Source: Thermoanaerobaculales bacterium
Lineage (GTDB): Bacteria; Acidobacteriota; Thermoanaerobaculia; Thermoanaerobaculales; Sulfomarinibacteraceae
DNA length: 15,379 nt
Direction of reading: 5' to 3'
Assembly: GCA_025456385.1 (NCBI GenBank)
Contig: JALOKS010000024.1
Span: 1 to 15,379 of the forward strand
The notes below the pieces were generated by a model, which did no database searches, had not been told where the DNA came from, and saw only the letters and a program-made list of their open reading frames with translations. Shown one piece after another: positions 7,030 to 13,309 of the stretch (position 1 is its first letter; the number at the start of each line of letters is the position of its first letter). The translations under genes and the position numbers were made by a program.

Positions 7030-7914
7030 TCAGTGCGCCGCAGCCGCCTTCGAGAAGGCGGCCGGCACGTGCACCAGGTGGCAGCGGTGGCAGGTGGTGA
7101 CGCCGACCTCCATCACCGCGCCCTGCACCGCCGCCGGGTCCGGGCTCGCCGCGGCGAGCGCCGCGCCGATCGCCTCCACCCTCGCCGCCGACGCGGCGTC
7201 GGTGAAGTAGTGGCGCTCCTCGGTGCCGTGGCAGTCCTCGCAGGTTCCGGCGAGCGCCGCGAAGCGCTTCTGGAAGTCGCGGAAGTGCGCGCGCGCCGCC
7301 TCCACCTGCCCCTGACCGAGGTCGTGCGTGATGCCGGTCAGCGAGAAGTCGAGCTGGTGCATGAACTGGGCGTGCCCGACCTTCTGGCCGCTCACCGGGT
7401 CGACGGTCGTGATCGCGTTGGCGTCGGGCCAGTGGTAGCGCTGGTAGGCCGCCGTCAGGGTGTCGTGGTGGCAGCTCGCGCACACCCCGCCCACGGCGCC
7501 GAAGGCCGGCCCGACCCGCGCCGGGTCGCCGCTCGCGAGCGCCGCGCCCAGGGCCTCGACCGGCTCCGCCGGGAAGCGGTCGCGCCACTCCGGCACCAAC
7601 CCGGCGGTCGCCAGGTAGGCCGCCCTGAAGGCCGCGAAGCTCTGCGCCGCGTGCTCCACGTCCTGCTGCTCGAGGTCGACGGCGATCCCCGTCATGGCGG
7701 CCCCCAGGCCGACCATCTGCATCAGGTACTCGGGCTGCCGCGCCTGCGGTGGGTAGAGCGCGTCGAGCGACGCCGGCAGGCCGTGCGAGGCCACCGGTTG
7801 CACCGCCTCGCCGCCCGCTGCCGCGGCTCCGGCCGCGACCGGCGGCGCCGCCGCGGCGAGCGCCAGCGCGCCGGCAGCTGCGGAGAGAACGAGCATCCAC
7901 GCGGTTCTGGTCAT
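7030..7914 (-). CDS. Periplasmic triheme cytochrome with two cytochrome c'-like modules
   Basis: A 294-residue protein with a Sec signal peptide (MTRTAW, hydrophobic to about residue 30) and three CXXCH haem sites: CASCH (145-149), CEDCH (225-229) and CHRCH (275-279). It is an internal duplication. TGIAVDLEQQDVEHAAQSF (75-93) aligns with TGITHDLGQGQVEAARAHF (193-211), and VEALGAALASG...VGGVCASCH with VEAIGAALAAA...VGVTTCHRCH. Each module looks like a four-helix cytochrome c' with its haem site at the end. The second module has an additional CXXCH after LAG, where the first has LAGLVPEW. It probably transfers electrons or binds gas ligands in the periplasm; the partner is unknown. ATG 7914 is chosen over an upstream in-frame ATG (7935) because AAAGGAGG ends 7 nt before it and the signal peptide begins there. 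Confidence 0.88.
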   Translation of the reverse strand: MTRTAWMLVLSAAAGALALAAAAPPVAAGAAAAGGEAVQPVASHGLPASLDALYPPQARQPEYLMQMVGLGAAMTGIAVDLEQQDVEHAAQSFAAFRAAYLATAGLVPEWRDRFPAEPVEALGAALASGDPARVGPAFGAVGGVCASCHHDTLTAAYQRYHWPDANAITTVDPVSGQKVGHAQFMHQLDFSLTGITHDLGQGQVEAARAHFRDFQKRFAALAGTCEDCHGTEERHYFTDAASAARVEAIGAALAAASPDPAAVQGAVMEVGVTTCHRCHLVHVPAAFSKAAAAH

Positions 7915-7921
7915 TTCATTG

Positions 7922-7944
7922 CCTCCTTTGAGCAAAGATCAAAG
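7922..7944 (-). promoter_or_regulatory. Inverted repeat abutting the cytochrome ribosome-binding site
   Basis: On the minus strand CTTTGA-TCTTTGC-TCAAAG (7944-7926) is a perfect 6-bp inverted repeat with a 7-nt loop. Its right arm runs directly into the Shine-Dalgarno sequence (AAAGGAGG, 7929-7922). In RNA it could partly hide the ribosome site. As DNA it resembles an Fnr-like site (TTGAT...TCAA), but the spacing is one base too long. Confidence 0.4.
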
Positions 7945-7957
7945 TTTTTCGGCGCAG

Positions 7958-7966
7958 GTGATAGCA
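7958..7966 (-). promoter_or_regulatory. Possible extended -10 for the cytochrome gene
   Basis: TGCTATCAC on the minus strand is a TGn plus hexamer TATCAC, in the most AT-rich part of the window. TTTACA at 7984-7989 would be the -35, but the 20-bp spacing is too long for a standard sigma-70 promoter. Tentative. Confidence 0.3.
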
Positions 7967-8018
7967 CAGACCGCGGAGATCTTTGTAAATGATTCTCAGT
8001 CTCCATATTGTGCGTTGC

Positions 8019-8055
8019 CGCTCCGTGCTCTCCGGACGCGGGAGGACACGGAGCG
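8019..8055 (-). terminator. Hairpin immediately after the second kinase gene
   Basis: CGCTCCGTG (8019-8027) and CACGGAGCG (8047-8055) form a perfect 9-bp stem with a 19-nt loop, starting 3 nt past the kinase stop codon. No U-run follows on the minus strand, so it is either an imperfect intrinsic terminator or a 3'-end-stabilising structure. Confidence 0.5.
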
Positions 8056-8058
8056 CTC

Positions 8059-10443
8059 CTAGGGAGCTCGCCAGCGGGCCGCCTGCTCCGGCCGGCCCCA
8101 GGCCTCGTAGAGCGCGGCGAGGCGGCGGCGGGCCTCGAGGCTGCGCACGTGCCCGGGCCCGCGGGCCGCCGTGAGGCCGCGCTCGGACTCGAGCAGCAGG
8201 GCCTCGGCCTCGGCGAAGCGCCCGAGCGCAGCGAGCGCGGTGCCGAGCGCCCCCTGCGACGAGGCGACCAGCCAGTGCCCCTCCGGCAGGGCCCCGCGGC
8301 GCAGCTCGAGCGCCTCGCGGAGGGCCGGCTCCGCAGCCGCGGGCCGGCCGAGGTCGAGCAGGCTCAGACCCGTGACGTGGAAGGCGGCCGCCACCATCGG
8401 GTGCCCGTCCGGCAGCACCTCGCCGCGCAGCGCCAGGATCCGCCGGCAGGACTCGAGCGCGCCCTCGGGGTCGCCGTGGGCCTGCTGCAGGCCGGCGAGC
8501 GCGTAGAGCGAGCGCGCGGTGTCGGGGTGCTCCGGCCCGAGCAGGCGCTCGCGCATGGCGAGGCTCTCGCGGTAGCTGGCCTCGGCGCCAGCGAGGTCGC
8601 CGGACTCCTCGAGCACCGCACCGAGAGTGCTCAGCCCCGCCGCGACCTCCGGGTGCTCGGAGCCGCGCACCGCGCGCACGAGCTCGACCGCCTCGCGGAT
8701 CAGCGGCGCCGCGCCCGCCCAGTCGCCGCGCTCGCCGAGCAGCACGCCGAGGTTGTTGAGGGTGGCCGCGACGAGGGGGCGGTTGTCGCCCGGCAGGCGG
8801 CGCTGGATCGCCAGCGCCTCCCGGTAGCGCCGCTCCGCCTCCCCGGTCTCGCCGAGCCACTTCAGAACCCGCGCCAGGTTGCCCGTGACCTGCGCGGCCT
8901 CGGCGCCCCCGCCCGCTCCGAGCCGCTGCAGCATCGCCAGCGCCTCGCGTTCCAGGCGCTCGGCCTCGCGATGCTCACCCTCGTCCTCGGCCGCTCCCGC
9001 GAGGCGGTCGAGGGCGCGCGCGACGGCGATGTGCTCGGGCCCGTAGGCCAGCCGGGCGGCCGCGAGAGCGTCCTCGAGACGCGCTGTCGCGGGCGCCAGC
9101 AGGCCGAGACCCTGGTAGGTGGTGCCGAGAGTCGTCAGCACCTCCGCCATGACCGCGGGCTCGCCGCCGAGCTCCTCAGGGACGCGCGCGGAGGCCGCGT
9201 CGAGCATCGAGGCCACGCTGACGTCGCCGCCCGCGACCCGCGGGTCCACCGAGCCCAGCATGTCGACCAGGAAGTCGTTGATCCGCTCGGCCCGGTCGCG
9301 CTCGGCCTCGGCCAACCGCGCCTGCCGGCGCACGCCCACGAAGCCGGCCGCCACCGCCGCGACCACCACCAGCGACAGCACGGCGGCCACCAGCACCTCG
9401 GCGCGGTGGCGGCGCAGGAAGCGGCCGAGCAGCTCGCGGGCCGAGTAGGCGTGGACGCTCACCAGCTGCCCGGTCTGGAAGCGGCGCAGGTCGGCGGCGA
9501 GCTCGCGGGCCGAGGGGTAGCGGTCCCCCGGCGCCGTGGCCATCGCCCTGCCGACGATCGCCGCGAGCTCGGGCGGCGCGCCGGGCTCGCGCGTCGCCAC
9601 CGGCTCGACGCCGCCGGCCGCCGCCGCGGCCACCGCCTCGCGGCCGCTCGAGCCGGCGTGCGGCGGGGCCCCGCCGAGCAGGAAGTAGAGCATCGCGCCG
9701 AGGGCGTAGACGTCGGCGCGCTCGTCCACCGGCAGGCCGCGGGCCTGCTCCGGGGCCATGAAGTGGGGGGTGCCGAGGACCGTGCCGGCGATGGTCCGGC
9801 CGGGGTCGCCCGCGGGCGCCGCCCCGCCGCTCTCCTCCCCCACCGCGTTGTCGGACGCGTCGAGGACCCGCGCGAGGCCCCAGTCCACGACCACCGTCTC
9901 GCCGAAGGGCCCGACCAGCACGTTGGCCGGCTTGAGGTCGCGGTGGACCACCCGCCGGCCGTGCGCGTAGGCCACCGCATCGGCCACCGCGATGAGGTGC
10001 GGCAGCAGCGCGAGGCGCGCGCCGAGGTCGGGCGCCTCGCGGAGCAGGGCGTCGAGGGTGCGGCCCTCGACCAGCTTCATGGCGTAGAACGGCCGTCCGC
10101 CGGGCCAGCGCCCGGCCTCGTACACGGGCACGATCGCGGGGTGCTGCAGGCCGGCGGTGATCAGCGCCTCGCGCACGAAGCGCGCCGGCGCGCCGGGTCC
10201 GGCGTCGGCGCGCAGCTCCTTGAGCGCCACCGTGCGGCCGAGGCGGCGGTCGCGCGCCTCGAGGACGCGGCCCATGCCGCCGCGCGCCCGCTCGCCCTCC
10301 ACCTCGTAGAGCGCGGGATCGACCTCGGGCAGGGCGGGCGGCTCGCCGGCGGGCCGCTCGGCCCGCTCCGTCGCCCGTCCCCGACCCCGGTCGCCCGTCA
10401 GGACGGTCTCGACCTCCCAGTCCTCGGGAGCGCGGTCGTCCAC
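8059..10443 (-). CDS. Membrane Ser/Thr protein kinase with kinesin-light-chain-type TPR repeats
   Basis: A complete 794-residue protein. The kinase domain (about 45-322) has the ARGGMGRV loop (53-60), Lys75 in VALK, HRDLKPAN (167-174), Asp187 in a DWG rather than DFG motif, and MAPE (229-232). One membrane helix (349-371) follows, then a linker and at least seven TPR units, each with a G(P/S)EH- or GDN-type turn, such as YGPEHIAV, RGSEHPEVAAGL, LGPEHPDTARSL and LPDGHPMVAAAF. It has the same layout as the kinase at the left edge. The GTG start is taken because it yields the N-terminus VDDR shared with that paralogue and has TACGAT 6 nt upstream; there is no ribosome site. It lies 4 nt past the plsC stop, so it may also be co-expressed with plsC. 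The stimulus and substrates are unknown. Confidence 0.94.
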   Translation of the reverse strand: MDDRAPEDWEVETVLTGDRGRGRATERAERPAGEPPALPEVDPALYEVEGERARGGMGRVLEARDRRLGRTVALKELRADAGPGAPARFVREALITAGLQHPAIVPVYEAGRWPGGRPFYAMKLVEGRTLDALLREAPDLGARLALLPHLIAVADAVAYAHGRRVVHRDLKPANVLVGPFGETVVVDWGLARVLDASDNAVGEESGGAAPAGDPGRTIAGTVLGTPHFMAPEQARGLPVDERADVYALGAMLYFLLGGAPPHAGSSGREAVAAAAAGGVEPVATREPGAPPELAAIVGRAMATAPGDRYPSARELAADLRRFQTGQLVSVHAYSARELLGRFLRRHRAEVLVAAVLSLVVVAAVAAGFVGVRRQARLAEAERDRAERINDFLVDMLGSVDPRVAGGDVSVASMLDAASARVPEELGGEPAVMAEVLTTLGTTYQGLGLLAPATARLEDALAAARLAYGPEHIAVARALDRLAGAAEDEGEHREAERLEREALAMLQRLGAGGGAEAAQVTGNLARVLKWLGETGEAERRYREALAIQRRLPGDNRPLVAATLNNLGVLLGERGDWAGAAPLIREAVELVRAVRGSEHPEVAAGLSTLGAVLEESGDLAGAEASYRESLAMRERLLGPEHPDTARSLYALAGLQQAHGDPEGALESCRRILALRGEVLPDGHPMVAAAFHVTGLSLLDLGRPAAAEPALREALELRRGALPEGHWLVASSQGALGTALAALGRFAEAEALLLESERGLTAARGPGHVRSLEARRRLAALYEAWGRPEQAARWRAP

Positions 10444-10447
10444 GCGC

Positions 10448-11233
10448 TCATCGTACGCCCGCACGCGGATCCCGTTCACCCGCCGCACCGTCCCCGGGCG
10501 GGTCGGCGACGTGTCCCGAGGGGCCGCGCAGGAGGTCGATCGCGCTCCGCACCTCGGCGGTCAGCGCACGCCGCCGCGACACGCCGAGGCCCGCGGTCGG
10601 GATCGGCTCGCCGATCCGGACGGTGATCGGGCGCGGGCTGAGGCTGCGGCCGTCGGGCGGGAGCACCAGGCGCGGGCCCTCGAGGCCGACCGGCAGGACC
10701 GGCAGGCCGGACTTGAGCGCGACCAGAAAGCCGCCGCGAGAGAACGGCCGCAGCCTCCCGTCCGCGGTGAAGGTCTCCTCGGGGAAAACCAGGGGCGAGC
10801 CCCCCTGGCGAACCTGCGCCAGAGTCTGCGCGAGGGTCTCCGCCGCCGTGCTGCGGTCCTCGCGGTCGACCGGGATGAAGCCCATGACCCGCATCGACCA
10901 GCCGAGGAAGGGCACCCGGAAGAGCGAGCGCTTGGCGAGGAAGCGGAGCTCGATCGACGGCGGCAGGGCGGCGAGCAGCGCCGGGATGTCGAGCCCCGAC
11001 TCGTGGTTCGCCATGATCACGTAGCGTCCTCCGGCTGCGATCCGCTCGCGGCCCTCGACCGTGACCGGGACACCCGCGAGCCGCAGGCAGCACCGCCCCC
11101 ACAGGTGCGCGACCCGCACCGAGGCGCGGCGCGAGCCGAGGCCGACGACGACCGCGAGGCTGCCCAGGATCGCGGTCGCGACCACGACGCCGAAGCGGAT
11201 CACAGCGAAACGCAGATCCCCCAGATCTGGCAT
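10448..11233 (-). CDS. plsC: 1-acyl-sn-glycerol-3-phosphate acyltransferase family (PlsC-like)
   Basis: A 261-residue protein with an N-terminal membrane helix (about 12-32) and the acyltransferase blocks in order: NHESGLD (76-82, catalytic HX4D with His77 and Asp82), FIPVDRED (119-126), FPEETF (150-155, in place of the usual FPEGT) and PVLPVGLEG (178-186). These enzymes transfer an acyl chain to lysophosphatidic acid at the inner membrane face, giving phosphatidic acid for phospholipid synthesis. The Gly-to-Glu change in block III leaves its exact acceptor uncertain. The ATG start follows a TAGAAT hexamer by 9 nt. It lies 20 nt downstream of the four-helix membrane protein gene and 4 nt before the second kinase, suggesting an operon. 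The last 30 or so residues are a Gly/Pro/Asp-rich tail with no motif. Confidence 0.88.
   Translation of the reverse strand: MPDLGDLRFAVIRFGVVVATAILGSLAVVVGLGSRRASVRVAHLWGRCCLRLAGVPVTVEGRERIAAGGRYVIMANHESGLDIPALLAALPPSIELRFLAKRSLFRVPFLGWSMRVMGFIPVDREDRSTAAETLAQTLAQVRQGGSPLVFPEETFTADGRLRPFSRGGFLVALKSGLPVLPVGLEGPRLVLPPDGRSLSPRPITVRIGEPIPTAGLGVSRRRALTAEVRSAIDLLRGPSGHVADPPGDGAAGERDPRAGVR
10450..10455 (-). promoter_or_regulatory. -10-like hexamer TACGAT at the second kinase start
   Basis: TACGAT is 6 nt before the GTG start codon and partly overlaps the plsC stop codon. Transcription from it would begin on the G of GTG, giving a leaderless mRNA. No strong -35 is seen. The same hexamer lies just before the MscS gene (11821) and the GT39 gene (14931). 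Confidence 0.45.
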
Positions 11234-11242
11234 GGCGGGAGC

Positions 11243-11248
11243 ATTCTA
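11243..11248 (-). promoter_or_regulatory. -10-like hexamer upstream of plsC
   Basis: TAGAAT (5 of 6 with the -10 consensus) lies 9 nt before the plsC ATG, just past the stop of the preceding gene. It would give a leader of about 3 nt. Confidence 0.4.
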
Positions 11249-11253
11249 GAGGT

Positions 11254-11715
11254 TCAGCGCAGGCGGTCGAGCGCGAAACCGAAGCCGAGGGAGCCCGCCA
11301 CCGCGGCGCAGAGGAGTCCGACGGCGAAGCAGGCGAGGACCGTGCGCGAGGCGCGCCACAGCCGCGGGTCCTCACCGCTGCGCTCGAGGCGGCGGCCGCG
11401 GCGGACCACGATCGCGATGCAGAGCAGATTGACGGCGATCGCCGCGGCGCCGAAGCCCAGCTTGACGAGGTGGCGCGGCGTCACGTCGTCGATGGACAGC
11501 AGCAGGGCGATGCCGGTGGCCGCCACGGCGAGCACCAACGGCGCCTCCACCACGAGGTCGATCCAGTAGTGCAGGCGGATGGTCGCCGCGTGCCCTTCGC
11601 GGTGGCGGAAGGGGTAGAGCTCGATCACCGCCTCGGTGGCGACCACGCCGCCCCACAGGGCGAGCACCACCAGGTGGGCCATGGCGAGCACAGGGGGAGG
11701 GCCTCCGAGATCCAT
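11254..11715 (-). CDS. Small four-helix integral membrane protein, unknown function
   Basis: A 153-residue protein with four hydrophobic helices (about 9-33, 53-74, 83-104, 123-148). Conserved-looking features are MAHLVVLALWGG in TM1, a RLHYWIDLVVEAP segment before TM2 and a charged loop after TM3. Histidines at 14, 38, 42, 49 and 82 near the membrane boundaries could bind haem or metal, but no family was recognised. ATG 11715 has GGAGG 8 nt upstream and a TAGACT hexamer further up. The longer open frame reaching into the MscS gene is antisense noise. It is the first gene of the run toward plsC and the second kinase. Confidence 0.8.
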   Translation of the reverse strand: MDLGGPPPVLAMAHLVVLALWGGVVATEAVIELYPFRHREGHAATIRLHYWIDLVVEAPLVLAVAATGIALLLSIDDVTPRHLVKLGFGAAAIAVNLLCIAIVVRRGRRLERSGEDPRLWRASRTVLACFAVGLLCAAVAGSLGFGFALDRLR

Positions 11716-11756
11716 GTCCGCGGCCTCCAGCTCAGGTGTCTGCCGGTCGTGCGGGC

Positions 11757-11762
11757 AGTCTA
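11757..11762 (-). promoter_or_regulatory. -10 hexamer of the four-helix membrane protein gene
   Basis: TAGACT on the minus strand is the same hexamer as at the left kinase promoter. It gives a leader of about 35 nt with the GGAGG site at 11724-11728. It is back to back with the MscS promoter in a 118-bp divergent gap. Confidence 0.4.
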
Positions 11763-11798
11763 GCGCACTCCGTGAGCGCCCGCAGCCGCACCACGGAC

Positions 11799-11826
11799 TG
11801 GACTCCCTCCCGAACTTGGGTACGAT
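11799..11826 (+). promoter_or_regulatory. Promoter of the MscS-type channel gene
   Basis: TGGACT (11799-11804, 4 of 6 to the -35 consensus) and TACGAT (11821-11826) are separated by 16 bp. The -10 ends 7 nt before ATG 11834, implying a leaderless transcript. It also excludes the in-frame ATG at 11825, which overlaps the hexamer. Confidence 0.5.
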
Positions 11827-11833
11827 GCCGCCC

Positions 11834-13279
11834 ATGCTGGACCTCCTGCTCGTCGTTTTCACGCTGCTGATCGCGCTCGCGCTGCGCGCCGAGGCGCTGC
11901 GGCGGATGCGGACCCTCACCCTGCCGCTCGTGCTGACCGCGGTGGCGGCGCTCGCCCACCTGGTGGTCGCGGCGGTGCCGCTCGAGGACGGCGTGGTCGC
12001 CGGCACCGCGGTGGCGCTGGTGCTGGCGCTGGCCTTCCTCGTCGCCCGCGCCTGCCTGCTGCTGCTCTTCGAGTGGGTGCTGATCAAGCGCATGGGCTTC
12101 TCGCCGCCGCGCCTGATGCGCGAGGTGATCGCGCTCTTCCTCTACCTCGTGCTCGCCCTCCTCATCCTGCGCGCGATGGACGTCGAGATCACGGGCCTGA
12201 TCACGACCTCGGCGGTTCTCACCGTGGTCGTCGGTCTCGCCCTCCAGCAGACCCTCGGCAACCTCCTCGCCGGCCTGGCGCTCGCCTGGGAGCAGCGGCT
12301 GGTCCCCGAGACCTGGGTCGACATCGACGGCCGGGTGAGCGTGATCGAGGAGACCGGCTGGCGCTCGCTGATCCTGCGCAACCGGCTCGGCGAGCGCGTG
12401 CTGGTGCCCAACGCGGACGCGGGCGCCGCGCGGGTGACCATCCTCGGCACCGGCGAGCGGCCGGTCGCGATCCCGCTCCGCGTGGGCGTCGCCTACGCCG
12501 TGCCCCCGGACGCGGCGAAGGGCGTCCTCCTCGAGGTCGCGAGCGACACGCCGGGCGTCGAGAAGGATCCGCCGCCGCAGGTTCTCACCTCCGAGTTCGC
12601 CGACAGCGCCGTGGTCTACGAGTGCCGGCTGTGGACTCTCACCCCCTGGCGCCGCGACGACCTGACCGACGCCTTCCTCACCCGCGCCCACGCGGCGCTC
12701 GCGCGGGCCGGGATGGAGATCCCCTTCCCGCAGCGCACCGTCCACCAGGCGAAGGCCGCCGCGCCGCTCGACACCGTCGAACGCCGGCGCGCCGCCCTCG
12801 ATGCCTGCGGGCTGCTTGCCGGCGCGCCGTCCGAGGCCCTCGACGCGCTCGCTGCGAGCTCCCGCCTGCGCCGCTACGCCCCGGGCGAGACCGTGGTCCG
12901 CGAGGGCGAGGCCTCGACCGCCCTCTACCTGGTCGCCGCCGGCGAGGCGGTCGTCCTGCAGCGGAAGGGACGCGAGCTGGCGCGGGTCGGCTCCGGCGAT
13001 TTCTTCGGCGAGATGGCCTTCCTCACCGGCAGCCTCCGCAACGCCACCGTGCGCGCCTCCGAGGCGCCGCTCGAGGTGCTCGAGATCGACGAGAACGGGC
13101 TCCAGAGCCTGCTCTTCGATCGCCCCGATCTCGCCGGGCAGCTGGCCGAGAAGATGGCCGTCCGCCAGCTCGCGGGCGAGGAGCTGCGCGACGAGACCGG
13201 CGCCCTCATCTCACCGGCCGGTCTGGTGACCCAGATCCGCAAGCACCTGCTGCGGCTGGTCGGGCTCGGCAGCGGCTGA
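11834..13279 (+). CDS. MscS-type channel with C-terminal cyclic-nucleotide-binding domain
   Basis: A 481-residue inner-membrane protein. Four to five N-terminal helices (about 1-115) precede the pore helix region with VGLALQQTLGNLLAGLAL (133-150). A beta-rich MscS middle domain follows (WVDIDGRVSVIEE, NRLGERVLVPN), then the alpha/beta vestibule ending in IPFPQRTVH (296-304). Residues about 325-450 form a cNMP-binding domain with GETVVREGE, LYLVAAGEAVVL and the phosphate-binding cassette FGEMAFLTGSLRNATV (391-406). That cassette keeps Glu393 and Arg402, so ligand binding is plausible. This is the architecture of bacterial cyclic-nucleotide-gated (bCNG) members of the MscS superfamily. In that family gating responds to ligand more than to tension; that this copy does so is inferred. 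Start choice: see the promoter entry. The gene ends 30 bp from the converging GT39 gene. Confidence 0.93.
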   Translation: MLDLLLVVFTLLIALALRAEALRRMRTLTLPLVLTAVAALAHLVVAAVPLEDGVVAGTAVALVLALAFLVARACLLLLFEWVLIKRMGFSPPRLMREVIALFLYLVLALLILRAMDVEITGLITTSAVLTVVVGLALQQTLGNLLAGLALAWEQRLVPETWVDIDGRVSVIEETGWRSLILRNRLGERVLVPNADAGAARVTILGTGERPVAIPLRVGVAYAVPPDAAKGVLLEVASDTPGVEKDPPPQVLTSEFADSAVVYECRLWTLTPWRRDDLTDAFLTRAHAALARAGMEIPFPQRTVHQAKAAAPLDTVERRRAALDACGLLAGAPSEALDALAASSRLRRYAPGETVVREGEASTALYLVAAGEAVVLQRKGRELARVGSGDFFGEMAFLTGSLRNATVRASEAPLEVLEIDENGLQSLLFDRPDLAGQLAEKMAVRQLAGEELRDETGALISPAGLVTQIRKHLLRLVGLGSG

Positions 13280-13309
13280 GCGCTCGGCGCGGCCGCGGCG
13301 CCAGGGGCG

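Noticed and set aside
7984..8000. Fur-box-like sequence (AATGATTCTCAG) upstream of the cytochrome gene
   Set aside because: Only a partial match to the 19-bp Fur consensus with poor symmetry, and it occurs once in an AT-richer patch.
8008..10626. An 872-codon open frame on the plus strand
   Set aside because: It lies opposite the second kinase gene, with low-complexity composition and no motifs; it is a mirror of the kinase codon bias.
11221..11230. Perfect 10-bp palindrome CCAGATCTGG at the plsC start
   Set aside because: It lies within codons 2-5 of plsC, has no second copy in the window and has no known operator match; it may be chance.
13280..13309. Bidirectional terminator in the 30-bp gap between the MscS and GT39 genes
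   Set aside because: The gap is GC-rich with several short GGCGC/GCGCC pairings, but none stands out and there is no T-run on either strand.
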